From Trichomonas vaginalis G3 (taxonomy: Eukaryota > Parabasalia > Trichomonadida > Trichomonadidae): a stretch of 64,000 nt of DNA. The stretch is from assembly GCF_026262505.1 (NCBI RefSeq), contig NC_067206.1, forward strand, positions 4,120,879 through 4,184,878, given 5' to 3'. Below are positions 1-9,693 of this stretch, one piece after another. Position numbers and translations under genes: made by a program. The notes below the pieces were generated by a model that had not been told where the DNA came from, made no database searches, and worked only from the letters and a program-made list of their open reading frames with translations. Positions within the stretch are counted from its first letter, which is position 1. Each line of letters opens with the position of its first letter.

Positions 1-247
1 CATCGTCCTTTCCTAAAGCATTTTCTGACTCAGTCGCAACCAAATTGGATGCTTTATTTATGAGTCCTATTTTATTTAATCTTAACTTCTTTGCAACCCA
101 GCCTCCAATCTTTCCTTTATTTGCATCTAATGTCTTCGAAACTCTTCCTCCACTCATTTTATTTACTGCGTCATAAGCTCCAAGTGCTTTTGCTCCAAAT
201 GCTAATGCTTTTGTTCCCATTGCGCCTAAAGCTGCCCAAGCTACCAT
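1..247 (-). CDS. Small Ala/Gly-rich virion-like peptide, C-terminus beyond window
   Basis: An open frame on the minus strand starts at ATG 247 and runs off the window edge. The protein begins MVAWAALGAMGTKALAFGAK and is rich in Ala, Gly and Lys with a hydrophobic N-terminal helix. This resembles in style the short hydrophobic or basic minor virion peptides of adenovirus-like and Polinton elements, and the MAAGFF peptide at 24505 in E2. The start follows directly after the stop codon of the upstream gene at 248-472, so the two are probably co-transcribed. The function is inferred from composition and position only; no catalytic motif is visible. Confidence 0.6.
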   Translation of the reverse strand, partial: MVAWAALGAMGTKALAFGAKALGAYDAVNKMSGGRVSKTLDANKGKIGGWVAKKLRLNKIGLINKASNLVATESENALGKDD

Positions 248-472
248 TTACACCATATTAAAATCATCTCTCTTCAATATTATCTCATAAAAGTTCTCGT
301 TACTGGAGAAAGTCAATGAAACATAAACATTCTCATGGACTTCGTCCTCGCCGCGTTGCGGCTTCATAAACTTCTTTCTTATATCATCTATTCGCTTCAA
401 AATGTCTGAACAATTGCTAACATCTTCTACAACAGTTATTTCATCATGAATGACCTTCAAGAACAAGCTCAT
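248..472 (-). CDS. Hypothetical 74-aa Polinton protein with in-frame mini-palindrome
   Basis: An unrecognised small protein in the minus-strand run with the gene at 472-1440. Its ATG overlaps the upstream stop by one base (TAATG), which suggests tight packing. Residues 37-46 (KPQRGEDEVH) are encoded by a GC-rich double-hairpin segment at 334-364. That segment recurs base for base inside an unrelated gene at 12370-12400, so part of this protein is probably an inserted palindrome rather than ancestral sequence. No domain is recognised. Confidence 0.55.
   Translation of the reverse strand: MSLFLKVIHDEITVVEDVSNCSDILKRIDDIRKKFMKPQRGEDEVHENVYVSLTFSSNENFYEIILKRDDFNMV
334..364. repeat. GC-rich double mini-hairpin (copy 1, in frame)
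   Basis: GGACttcGTCC and GCCGCgttGCGGC in 31 nt, inside the gene at 248-472. It is identical (inverted) to 12370-12400. Confidence 0.9.
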
Positions 473-1440
473 TAATATGCTATTAAAATCATCTCAATAA
501 TGAGTCCATCCTTTCCGTCTTTGGGTAGCACAACATCTTTCATTGAAGAAGGTTCGACAAGTCTTATGTTAAACTTACTGACAAAGTTTGTTATACTATA
601 ATGCTTCGGTGGCGAATACATGTAGTTTGAAAGACATAATATAGATTCTTCAGCAAATTCACTTATACTGGATTTTATAACAATGTTCTCACGAGACCAA
701 ATACCACCAATTGACAATCTTGTAAGCAATCCTGCTGAACCTTCAACTGTAAACGTCGATGGTAACATTCCACGAAGGTCATCTATTGACATCTTTGAGT
801 CACTGAATTTAAATATTTTCTTAAAGCAATCGTCATTATCTAACCATGCAATAGCTTTGAAGTTTTCATTCGAATATACATCTGCTTCATTAAATGTAAA
901 ACCTGACTTCTTTGCAGAGACGACTTTAAAATCTATTGAGTTTGTTTCAAAATTATATGCTATGGTAACTTCTGAAGGTAATGGATGCCCTTCCGCAGTC
1001 AGTTGTTCTCTCACTACCGTTTGAAGCTTTGTGTTAAAAACTTTCATGTCATCTCCTGTGTCTAGGTTCACATACACAGCAACAGGAAAACTATCTTGCT
1101 TCTTTGTTTCATCATTATACCTCAAAACATTAAAGTTCTTCAATAATATTGTTCTTCCTGCTGGAATACTTCGAACCTGTCTGATTTCAATAGCTTTCTC
1201 ACCTCCTACATACTCTACCCAGTGCCTTGGATATTCATAAGTATACTGACTTTCTTGAATTTTGGTAGGTTTCATCATAACGTGTTCATAGTATATCTTT
1301 ATACTCTTGTCAGTTAGACTCGGTGCTATGTTCTGAATATTTCTGACTTGCATTTTTAATGGAGATAAAATGAAGCATTTAATACATGACGTAGATGAAG
1401 ACATGAATGAAACTACAGACAAACTTAACTCTTCTCTCAT
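472..1440 (-). CDS. Penton-like minor capsid protein (single jelly roll type), E1
   Basis: A 322-aa beta-rich protein starting at ATG 1438-1440. The middle resembles the E3 protein at 46243-49473 in pattern (an FP/YP-x-W motif near the start, then alternating beta strands, then xIDFKV / xIDFHYEF). The C-terminus has the 'IRLVE...G...IEMIL' pattern that often closes minor capsid proteins of Polintons and related phages. It sits divergently from the ATPase (1492), 51 bp away, as expected in a morphogenesis block. A role as vertex (penton) protein is inferred from fold pattern and context. Confidence 0.5.
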   Translation of the reverse strand: MREELSLSVVSFMSSSTSCIKCFILSPLKMQVRNIQNIAPSLTDKSIKIYYEHVMMKPTKIQESQYTYEYPRHWVEYVGGEKAIEIRQVRSIPAGRTILLKNFNVLRYNDETKKQDSFPVAVYVNLDTGDDMKVFNTKLQTVVREQLTAEGHPLPSEVTIAYNFETNSIDFKVVSAKKSGFTFNEADVYSNENFKAIAWLDNDDCFKKIFKFSDSKMSIDDLRGMLPSTFTVEGSAGLLTRLSIGGIWSRENIVIKSSISEFAEESILCLSNYMYSPPKHYSITNFVSKFNIRLVEPSSMKDVVLPKDGKDGLIIEMILIAY

Positions 1441-1491
1441 TCTTCCTTTCAGTAAGGACTATGAGTTCTGTTCAAATGGCGTTTATTTCTA

Positions 1492-2255
1492 TTGGGAAAG
1501 ATGGGTTCAGGTAAGACATTTAATTTAATTCGTCATATACTCATAACAGAACGTTTAGGAAATGACTCATATTATGACCAAATCATTATATCAGCAACTT
1601 CAGACTCTATGGACTCAACAGCGAAAACATTTATGTCAAAAGTTCAAGCCTCTGTCGTTAAAGTTCCAGACAGTGAACTCATTGAATTTCTTCAACGTTA
1701 CATTCGACGTAAGAGGAAATATTATGCCATCGTTGAATTTATACAGTCAGGAATGCAAAAGACTTCTGAGGAGATGGAAAGAATTATTGACAAACACCAC
1801 TTACGTCAGTACTCAGGAGTTTACGATATGAAACGACTGACAAACTACATTCTATCAAAACTTTCAAAATACCCCTTCAAAAAATATCCTTCAAACACTC
1901 TGCTCGTTTGCGACGACTTCGCTGGTAAAGGTTTAGTGTCAAAACCAGACTCACCATTAGCTAATATCATTACTAAAGTCAGACATTACCACTTAACTGT
2001 AGCAATACTTATGCAAACATGGAGGTTTTTAGCTTTAAACATAAAACGTCTCATAACTGACTTCGTTATCTTTCAAGGTTTCTCACGTTATATATTGAAC
2101 TCATTTGGAAACAGTCAGGTATAACATTACCTTTTGAAGAAATTTGGGAAGCATATAAGTCTCTCATCTCTCCTCGTTCATACCTTGAGATTCATATCAT
2201 GACTAATACCATTAAAGTCAAAAATATTCCATGGGAACGACCAACATTGTTTTAA
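1492..2255 (+). pseudogene. Packaging ATPase (FtsK-HerA/A32-like), broken
   Basis: The region contains a clear Walker A loop (GKMGSGKT) at the N-terminus, a Walker B-like strand (TLLVCDDFAG) at about 1897-1927, and a sensor-like LMQTW segment at about 2008-2024, in the order of the viral genome-packaging ATPases. It matches the E2 ATPase (26704-27531, 275 aa) in size and layout. The ATPase would pump the element's DNA into capsids. The copy is a fossil and appears broken (about two breaks). It is divergent from the penton-like gene at 472-1440 and converges on the minus gene ending at 2252. Confidence 0.75.
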
Positions 2256-2653
2256 AGTTTAACCTTCAATTGACTGATGGTAAACAAATTCCATGCATCT
2301 CTGTCGCCATTTCTGTTAATATTTTTGCTGTCATTCATATCATCCACTTCTCCATCCGTTAGCTTTTGAGGATATGCGTTAGAATAGCTGTTCTTAAATG
2401 AAGGCTTTTCACCTTTGAGAGCATAAACTCTATAACTTTCTGCATACTTTATGTTTGAACCTCCTGAGCCATCATTGACATAAATTTTTATAGGCTTCCA
2501 CCCTTTGTTCATGTTCCTGCTTCTTCCCTTAGCTCTTTTGTTCAGTAGTTCTACATCTTTATACACAGCTCCTGTCTCAGTGAATTCAACAATATTTTCA
2601 TTCGTTAGCTTTACATTCAAACCCTTGTCGAGTATATTGTTCATTTCATACAT
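2252..2653 (-). CDS. Hypothetical Polinton protein (133 aa)
   Basis: An unrecognised protein, Lys/Asn-rich with a Gly/Ser stretch (DGSGGS). The frame is open further upstream to 2770, but I chose the ATG at 2651-2653. The upstream extension overlaps the opposite gene at 2679, and the chosen start leaves a 25-bp AT-rich divergent promoter between the two genes. It may correspond positionally to the 300-aa E2 gene at 27572-28471, which lies next to the same neighbour (the CCG protein), but the similarity I can see is weak. Confidence 0.5.
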   Translation of the reverse strand: MYEMNNILDKGLNVKLTNENIVEFTETGAVYKDVELLNKRAKGRSRNMNKGWKPIKIYVNDGSGGSNIKYAESYRVYALKGEKPSFKNSYSNAYPQKLTDGEVDDMNDSKNINRNGDRDAWNLFTISQLKVKL

Positions 2654-2678
2654 ATAAAAGGTTTTTATTCTATATGAA

Positions 2679-3293
2679 ATGAGAAGCAAATCCATCTTAG
2701 CTGGTGCCGTTAATGTTCCAATTGAACCAACATCAAATGTTGACTCACGAACGACAAACAATATTGTCATAAAGAACTATAGTTCAGAGTGTTTGAAAGA
2801 AAAAGAACCAGAACTGAAATCCGTGAATTTAAACTCAGCTTCAAACGCTAACGCTACATCAGATGTTAAGTTAGAGTATCCACCACTGGACCAAATTCTT
2901 TCAAGAGAAGCCAACGACAACCCTTACACAAATGTTCAAACAAATCCTTCAGATAACGTAGACCATTACCTTCTTCAGTTATACCAAACAATTTTACTCA
3001 AAGACGATAAGAAGCTTTTGACAAATCTTATAAGCAAGAACCAAATAATTCTAACAAAGGAGGACCTTGAAAATGTTATCTCACGAATAACAGGGAAACA
3101 ATGTGTCATTGACTATCTCGACCCTGAAATCGAATGCTGTGGTCAAACGCCACCATTCATGAAAATAGGTAACATCCGCATCATTGAAACACCAGGAACT
3201 CCAGGAGTTGAGTTTAAGTATAAATATTCGAACGAGTATACAAAACTTTCAACAGAATATAAACTTTGCTTGAAATATGTTTTAGTAAATTAA
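2679..3293 (+). CDS. Conserved Polinton protein with C-terminal CCG motif, E1
   Basis: A 204-aa protein whose C-terminal half matches the E2 protein at 28504-29205. Shared features are a 'LMKIYRDII / LLQLYQTIL' helix, an 'IILTKEDLENVIS / IILPYESLIHIIA' segment, a Cys-Cys-Gly turn (ECCGQT / SCCGTV), and a closing Tyr-rich helix (EYKLCLKYV / EYKISLEKFF). The N-terminal half is low-complexity, Ser/Asn-rich and not conserved. No enzyme motif is seen. Co-conservation next to capsid genes in both elements suggests a structural or assembly role (inference). Confidence 0.65.
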   Translation: MRSKSILAGAVNVPIEPTSNVDSRTTNNIVIKNYSSECLKEKEPELKSVNLNSASNANATSDVKLEYPPLDQILSREANDNPYTNVQTNPSDNVDHYLLQLYQTILLKDDKKLLTNLISKNQIILTKEDLENVISRITGKQCVIDYLDPEIECCGQTPPFMKIGNIRIIETPGTPGVEFKYKYSNEYTKLSTEYKLCLKYVLVN

Positions 3294-3559
3294 AGCAATT
3301 TGTAATATCTATCCAAAACTTCTTCAACAGTATCGAACTCATCTTCATAATGCAAACCTAATCTTATTGACTTGGTGCAGTTTTCACTAACACAATATAG
3401 CGCTTTGCGCTCGGCGCCTTTGACGCCTTTTTCTGTTCTCTTGACTGACATAACTAATTCATTTGTTTCATCAAACAGCAACAACCAAAGTTCATGACCT
3501 AATACATAACATTCATACTTTATATTTTTAGCTCTGAGTTCTCTTGTAAGCTGTTGCAT
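3290..3559 (-). CDS. Hypothetical 89-aa Polinton protein
   Basis: A small protein tail-to-tail with the CCG gene (overlap of 4 bp) and overlapping the 3' end of the penton-like gene upstream (3520-4296) by 40 bp. It has alternating hydrophobic strands (YVLGHELWLLLFDE) and an acidic C-terminus (HYEDEFDTVEEVLDRYYKLL). Codons near 3406-3436 are GC-rich mini-hairpins (AGCGCtttGCGCT and a GGCG...CGCC stem), probably an in-frame palindrome insertion. E2 has a minus-strand gene in the same slot (29206-29554), which suggests a conserved locus. Confidence 0.55.
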   Translation of the reverse strand: MQQLTRELRAKNIKYECYVLGHELWLLLFDETNELVMSVKRTEKGVKGAERKALYCVSENCTKSIRLGLHYEDEFDTVEEVLDRYYKLL

Positions 3560-4296
3560 TTAATATTTTCTAAAAAGTCAACTTCAACAGTCATTCGCAC
3601 TGGTGCCTTCAGTTCTACAGGCTCTCCTTGAAAGTCAACAAGTCTGAATTGCATGTCTTTCAAATTATGAGGACTAATGCGAATCCATTTACCTAAATGA
3701 GTTGCTATGACAGGAACGTTTGGAATGAACATTGAATTGACTGCATAACAGAAGGATTTATATTCTACTGAACCTTTACTATTAACTCCTGAAATGCCTG
3801 TGACATTAGCTATTTTAGACTCAATGTATAAACAATTGCCATAACATACGTATGGAACAGATTTCATCTCAATCGTTTTGTCAACACTTTTCAAAGGAAA
3901 TGTCATATGGTATGCACCCAGAAGCAATTGAACTCTATGACTCATTCGTGTTATCTTAAACTCCTTTGCATAACTGAACTTCAAAACTCCTGCAATAAGT
4001 TTAACATTCATTAAGTTTTCTTCGTTATCCTTGTTTATTGTAGTATTTATGAGAGCATTTAACACTCCAGCTAATGTTTCCATCTTATATTCTACATTAT
4101 TGTGAAATCTTATTTCGTGCTTCTTTCCATCTATTTCAAACTCCATGAAATCTGTTTCATCTGTTATGACAAAAGTTGCGATAGTATTGAAGTCAACAAC
4201 TCTGAAAGCAAGTGCTTCATTCTGAAGACCTAAGTTTGTTTGAAGCTTTACTATTCCGTATTCGTTTGGGTCTGTACTTTGCAAATAGAACAACAT
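3520..4296 (-). CDS. Second penton-like minor capsid protein, E1
   Basis: A 258-aa all-beta protein. The C-terminal pattern 'HNLKDMQFRLVDFQGEPVEL...MTVEVDFL' matches the E2 protein ending at 30421 (LSNIKFRITDLFDCDLEF...WQFQIE). It is the kind of closing beta-hairpin seen in penton and minor capsid proteins of tailless viruses. It starts at ATG 4294-4296, only 17 bp from the divergent fibre gene at 4314. A vertex protein next to the fibre gene fits adenovirus-like logic, in which the fibre docks on the penton. The assignment is inference from pattern and location. Confidence 0.5.
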   Translation of the reverse strand: MLFYLQSTDPNEYGIVKLQTNLGLQNEALAFRVVDFNTIATFVITDETDFMEFEIDGKKHEIRFHNNVEYKMETLAGVLNALINTTINKDNEENLMNVKLIAGVLKFSYAKEFKITRMSHRVQLLLGAYHMTFPLKSVDKTIEMKSVPYVCYGNCLYIESKIANVTGISGVNSKGSVEYKSFCYAVNSMFIPNVPVIATHLGKWIRISPHNLKDMQFRLVDFQGEPVELKAPVRMTVEVDFLENIKCNSLQENSELKI

Positions 4297-4313
4297 TTTA
4301 TTCTCATTAAAAT

Positions 4314-7300
4314 ATGACTATTGCTGCATATGCGTATGAAACAAATGAAGCAAGAAGAGCACATGAACTAGTAAACGAAAACTCAACTTTAACCATTGAA
4401 GGCAATGATTTAGTCATTGACGATGGAAAAACTAAAAAAGTCATTGATTTCGATACTTTTAACACTTATGACCCATTCATTACAATAAGTAAAGTTCCTA
4501 TCATAAATGATGGAACGGTGCAATATATAAATTCTACAGTAGATGCCTCATTAGTGAAAGTACTGAATGTTCTCATTGAATTGTTAAAGAGCTTTCGATT
4601 TGACGACAACATTAAATGCTTAAAGAATTTAGTCATGAATGAGAAACAAATTCTTGGCGTTGCTGGTAGCAGTAATGATGTACACCTTATGACATTAGAA
4701 TATTATAACGAACATAAAGATGAACTGAAAGGAGAGAAGGGTGACACCGGACCACAAGGAATACAAGGACCTCAAGGAATACAAGGATCAAGGAATACAA
4801 GGACCTCAAGGCGAAAACGGTTTGGATGGAAAGGATGGAAAGGATGGAAAAACTGCTAAATCATGGATATGGGACCTTATAAATACTGGTTTAACAGCTG
4901 CTTCATATGGAGTTCTTCAATACCAAATCGGAAAGATATGGGCAGTACTTGGTGAAGAAGTTTTAAATGACGTTAAAAATGCTTTGAACTTCATTTCAAA
5001 TGGTTCGGATACTATTAAAACTTTATCTGGTTGGATGCAAGAAACAAGGAGTCAAATAGATACTGTAAGACGTATAGCAAACAATGCACGTACGGGATTG
5101 GATACTTTACGACAAGCACAAAATACACTAAAGGAAGCAAATGATATTCTTGGCTCAGTATCAGACATGCATGAAGATTGGCTTAAAGGTATTGACAAAT
5201 CTTTAAAAAATCACAGTCAGTCTATTGCTGACTACAAGAAAAGTATAGATTTTTTACATAGTGCTATGGACGTACATGATGGAAGCATAAGGAACTTACT
5301 TAATGCTAACAATAACTTACCAGGAACTATTAAAGCATTTATAAAGTCCTTTGTAAAACCCGGTGCTCTAACATTTAGGTCTTTGAGAGCAAGAGCATTG
5401 AAGTCAAGAGATGCAGAAACTCCAACAGAAACAGAAGGAACTGAAACAACAGAAACTCCAGAAGAACCACCAAAACCAACAGCTAATGAAATATTGTTCG
5501 AATATTTTCCAAGGTACTCTGTTCTCATTGCATACATTCAAGAAATACTTAAGAAAGCAGACTTGACTTTAGGAGATGATGAAAGTTCTGTATATCTTTC
5601 GTTCCAGTTTCAAATAGCAGAACTTTTGAGACAGATATGCTTAATGTATGACAACATCTCTGATTTCACAAGATATGATGACGACCATGACCCCGAACAC
5701 GGTGAAGAAGAAGTTTTACAAACATCCATTAAGACAGGAAAGGTTTTAACACAAAGTCTCATTATTGACACCAAAGATGGCGAAGTGGACGTTCTTCAAG
5801 AGCTGAAGAAAAATACTTCTTCGGGAGGTGGTGGTAGGCATGAACTTGAAATAAATGAGATAGAAGAGAAATTAGCCGAAAAAGCAGATAAAGAACATAA
5901 ACACAATATCTCCGATATAAATGAACTTCAAGCTACATTAAATAGTAAAGCGGACAAAAATGAACTTGACGCAATGAACAAAGTTTTGAAATCTCATAAA
6001 CACAATATCTCCGATATAAATGAACTTCAAGCTACATTAAATAGTAAAGCGGACAAGAACCATGTTCATTATATAACTTCAGACGAACAGATTATAACGG
6101 ACTACCATGGATATTTAACACGAAGTGATGAAGCGAAGACAAAAAATGTTAATGAAAGAAGATATAAATACATTCGTGCTAAAGGTTATGACATAAGCTG
6201 TACTGTACAGTATGATGTAGCTAAAGCACCAGAAGCATTTGGTTATACCGGTGAAATTTATGCCTCTACTTTCAATGTTAACGGTGTATTAGTTGAACCA
6301 AGATTTACTTTGAGAGTTAAGGCAAAAATAACGTTTGAAGATGCTATTAAAAGTAAAGCTGACAAAGTTGAACTCGAAGCAATGAACAAAGTTTTGAAAT
6401 CTCATAAACACAACATCTCCGATATAAATGAACTTCAAGCTACATTAGACAGTAAAGCTGACAAGAACCATACACATAAATCCTTCACTACTGTTAGAGC
6501 AGACGACATAATATTGAACTTTGACCTTGGTTCAAGTGCACCATTAGAAAATCCAAGTACAAGCGTAAAAGATACTCTTAACAGTTTAGATAAGAGTTGC
6601 AGGAACATTGAAAGTCATGCCAGAAACTTTGAAGCATATGAACTACCAACAATGTTAGATAAGAAAGCAGATAAAACTTATGTGGATGCAGAACTAACAA
6701 AGAAATTTTCGAAACCAGATACAATGACATTTACAACAGAAATTATAAATGGTGAACCAGCAACTCCATTTGAATTTGTTAGAGGTCTTCAACCAGATAC
6801 TTTTGAATTTTTCTTGGATAATTCTATTGAACTAACATTACATTATAAAAGTGGAACAAATGCAACATTTCATCCGGGAGATACATTCCAAATGGTATTT
6901 AATGACATAAGTTCTTTAGAATATGTTTATAGAGTTATGAGCATATATGATTTAATATATCCTATAGGAGCTGTTTATACGTCTATGAATCCAATAAATC
7001 CAAACACTTTATTTGGTGGTAGATGGTATGAAATAGTTGACAGTTTTCCATTCTACACTAATACGCAGTCAATGAAGATGGGAGGTTCAAAGAAAATAGG
7101 TATTGAAAACCTTCCTTCACATATGCATAGGTTCAGTGGAAGAACATCTGTGGAAGGAAACCATTCACATTCAATAACAAAAAGAGGTTATATAAATCTT
7201 GCAGCGGGTTCGAATAGACAGGGAATGAACAGATATGATATCTCAGATGACCCCAAAGATGTTAGCACAGGTATTTTCTGTGGAACTGCAGGAAATCATG

Positions 7301-7395
7301 CACATGTTGTAGCTGGTATTACAGACCCAGCAGGTAATGGAAAAGATTATATGCCTCCTTATATAACAATGCACGCTTGGATACGAGTTGGTTAA
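4314..7395 (+). pseudogene. Fibre/receptor-binding protein with collagen-like and phage-tail-collagen-like parts, E1
   Basis: A long fibre-like gene with these parts in order. First is an N-terminal attachment region (4314-4720), then collagen triplets (GDTGPQGIQGPQGIQG, about 4735-4850) and a helical region with coiled-coil character (4900-5300). A Thr/Glu/Pro linker (about 5410-5490) follows, then three copies of an 'HKHNISDINELQATLxSKADKN' repeat (5890-6480). It ends in a 'YPIGAVYTSM...FGGRW...GGSKK...LPSHMH...HSH...PPYITMHAWIRV' module (6960-7392). That last module is the signature of phage tail-collagen/short tail fibre tips, with His-rich metal-binding loops. The region is broken (about one break). 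A role in host-surface binding is inferred. Confidence 0.75.
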
Positions 7396-7414
7396 AATCT
7401 TTAACTTTACATAA

Positions 7415-8494
7415 ATGAGCTTGAAAGAAGTATTCGAACAACATCCATGGAGGTCATTTAAGAATTCAATGAAGCTGCAAAGAGTTGGGGATTTACTAAC
7501 AGAGCTGAAGTGAAAAGGTTCTTTGACAAAAATGTTGTACATCAAACAAAAATAAACCCTTACGACTACTTTTACCAATTTACTCCAACACTCCTGACGC
7601 ATACCAATTTGACACTCTCATTCAAAGCAGAAAAGGAGGTCATAAACCATTCCTCATCTTCATAAATGTTAACACTCGTAAAAGCATAGCATATCCAATG
7701 AAAAATAAAGGAACTCGTGAAGTGTTAAGAGTTTTACAAAAGTTTGTAGCAGAACATAACCCAAGTACTTTAACATCAGACCAAGACAGTGCATACCTCA
7801 GCAATGAAATCACAGAATTTCTCATTAAGCATAACATAACTCACTACACTACTGAAGACCATAACCATAACATACTCGGTATCATTAACCGCTTCATAAG
7901 ACTCTCAGAGATTTAAATCAAGAGCGAGACTTTACCGAAGAAACAATGAAACATTTCATCGAAGTTTACAATTCCTCAACACATTCTACAACAGGACATA
8001 CACCAAATTCAATGACACAACAACAAAAGAAAAGTATATACAAAAGAAACTAAGTCAAACACAAAATATCAGAAATTCAAACAATTTACCCTCATTCCTG
8101 GTACAAAAGTTCGTGTAGTTCTTGACGACAAACCGTTGACAAAGAAACGTTTAAGGTTAAGTCGAAATTATTATATCGTAGACTCTACGCAAGGTAATGG
8201 ATATCTTATAAAAGCTGCTGACGACTCCATAGCATTTTATCCTCGACATAAATTAGTCGAAAGTAGTAATGGCAAACTTGCTGAAACCATTGACGAAGCA
8301 AAGCGAGGAGTGGTTATTGAAATACTTGACTACAACATAAACGATGACACTTATAAAGTAAGATATGAAGGAGCGTTGAAGATGTTATACCATCTAAGAA
8401 CTTGAGAGAGTCGAAGCCAACACATCTGGGACCATTAGAGCGGGAGTACTGGAAAGACAAAAATATGCCAGAAAGAATAAGAAAATTCTTCTAA
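7415..8494 (+). pseudogene. Retroviral-type (rve) Polinton integrase, E1, broken
   Basis: A degraded integrase region. The catalytic core is recognisable around 7600-7900 (DAYQFDTL, then strands like FLIFINVNTRKSIAYPMK, then LTSDQDSAYLSNEI), which is the DD(E/x) order of Polinton c-integrases. A C-terminal nucleic-acid-binding region follows at about 8136-8405. The E2 homologue at 34423-35961 shares the 'KTDKSMTKRRRR / KPLTKKRLRLSR' stretch and the following beta strands. It would have inserted the element with 6-bp target duplications. The copy is clearly broken (several breaks). Confidence 0.7.
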
Positions 8495-8534
8495 ACTTTT
8501 TCATTAGATGTAAATCAGACAAAAATATATTATA

Positions 8535-8583
8535 GGTGAAGAGGTGAGATTTCACCTGTTTTCTCACCTGTTTTTTCACCTCT
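8535..8583. repeat. GGTGA/TCACC hairpin cluster
   Basis: A run of GGTGA words followed by TCACC words able to fold into a hairpin, lying between the end of the integrase region and the KilA-N gene. It belongs to a family of five such clusters in the window (see 9354, 11203, 33041, 43037). It may act in 3'-end formation or as a regulatory site; the role is not known. Confidence 0.6.
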
Positions 8584-8664
8584 TGAATTTTCGTGAATTT
8601 CCTTAAGACAAAAAAATAAAGTTAGTTTATTTTTATTTATTTTATTTTGTATGTAAGAACAGAA

Positions 8665-9324
8665 ATGTCAGTCGAAGCAAAAACATTCACGAACAAATCT
8701 AATTGAAACATTCACAAAAGGCACTTATAACGGTATTGAAGTCTTACGTAGAGACAAGGATGGTTATATAAATGCAACAAAGATGGCAAGAGAAGCAGGA
8801 AAGTTAAACCATTTAAACAGATTTCTCAATAGTGTTAAAATGCAGGAAATTCTTGAGTTTTGGATGAAAGAATACGGTCGAGCCAAAAGTGGCTCAACCT
8901 CAAAACAAGCATTTTATGAGCTTACTAAGGGTGTATAATGAATTCAAAGGTATTTACATACATCCTGACCTCGTTCATTTTGTTGCTGAATGGTGCTCAT
9001 GTAAAGTATGCATTTTATGTCAAAGATATTATGGACTCCATAGACAAGAAAGTTCATGAGAATTAGATGAAGAAGAACTCGAAGATACAGTAGAGAATGC
9101 TAAACCTTTGTTTGAAGAAGAAGTTGAAAAATGCGCGAAAAACAATTAGAACATGAACGTGAGATATGTTATGGTTATAGAGATTCTTCATACGAACTGA
9201 CCAATGGGAACAAGAAGATTTAAAGAGAGAATTTAGAGAATATGAACTCGCTAAGATTAGCATTAAGAAACTGCAGAAGAAGTTAAAAGTTTGGGGTCGT
9301 TTTGTACAAAATTATTGTGAGTAA
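8665..9324 (+). pseudogene. KilA-N domain protein, E1 copy, broken
   Basis: The region encodes the same protein family as the intact E2 gene at 33119-33781. It begins MSVEAKTFTN, followed by 'YNGIEVLRRDKDGYINATKM', the hallmark of the KilA-N DNA-binding domain, and ends in the acidic helical tail (EELEDTVENAKPLFEEE, then WGRFVQ). KilA-N genes are common in large DNA viruses and in trichomonad genomes. About four breaks are present. The promoter region (T-rich box, then GTATGTAAGAACAGAAATG) is nearly identical to that of the E2 copy, so promoter and gene travelled together. Confidence 0.75.
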
Positions 9325-9353
9325 ATGAACCATTTATTTTTATTGAATTCACC

Positions 9354-9463
9354 AAAAATAATGTTTAGGTGAAAAAGGAGGTGAAAAATTAGGTGAAAAA
9401 AGAGGTGAGAAAAGAGGTGAAAAAACAGGTGACATCTCACCACTTCACCTAAACATTATTTTT
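9354..9463. repeat. 20-bp perfect stem enclosing GGTGA repeats, 3' of KilA-N
   Basis: Positions 9354-9373 and 9444-9463 are perfect 20-bp inverted repeats (left arm AAAAATAATGTTTAGGTGAA). Between them are five further GGTGA words and matching TCACC words. It lies 29 bp after the KilA-N stop. A shorter relative lies at the 3' side of the KilA-N gene in E2 (33041-33090, with the same TCACCTAAACATTATTTTT edge). A conserved 3' hairpin suggests a role in transcript ending or stability (inference). Confidence 0.7.
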
Positions 9464-9554
9464 GTTCAAAGCTTCCACGAGAAAAGATTCCTCATTCGCT
9501 AAGGATTCAAAAATAAAAATCATTGATTTCGGCTGAGAAAAACAGCAAAACCCT

Positions 9555-9631
9555 TCTTCCACGGGAACAAAGAAATAAAGAAGAAATAAAGAAGAAATAA
9601 AGTAAATTTTTTTATTTATTCCCGTGGAAGA
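9555..9631. repeat. 13-bp inverted repeat with purine-rich loop
   Basis: TCTTCCACGGGAA at 9555-9567 pairs perfectly with TTCCCGTGGAAGA at 9619-9631. The 51-nt loop contains three tandem GAAATAAAGAA-like words and an inner A/T pairing. No gene overlaps it. It may be an intergenic structural element or the remnant of a small foldback element. Confidence 0.6.
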
Positions 9632-9693
9632 TAGAGCACTTTTATGATATTTTATTCACGACAAAACAGACAAATAAAGAAAATAGAAAATAC

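Noticed and set aside
683-1024. Plus-strand frames inside the penton-like gene (also 1031-1240)
   Set aside because: Shadow frames of the minus-strand gene, with no promoter box or family pattern.
4314-7395. Bacteriophage or prophage origin of this region
   Set aside because: The tail-collagen-like tip is phage-like, but neighbours are Polinton MCP/penton/PolB-type genes, and codon use and AT content match the rest of the window.
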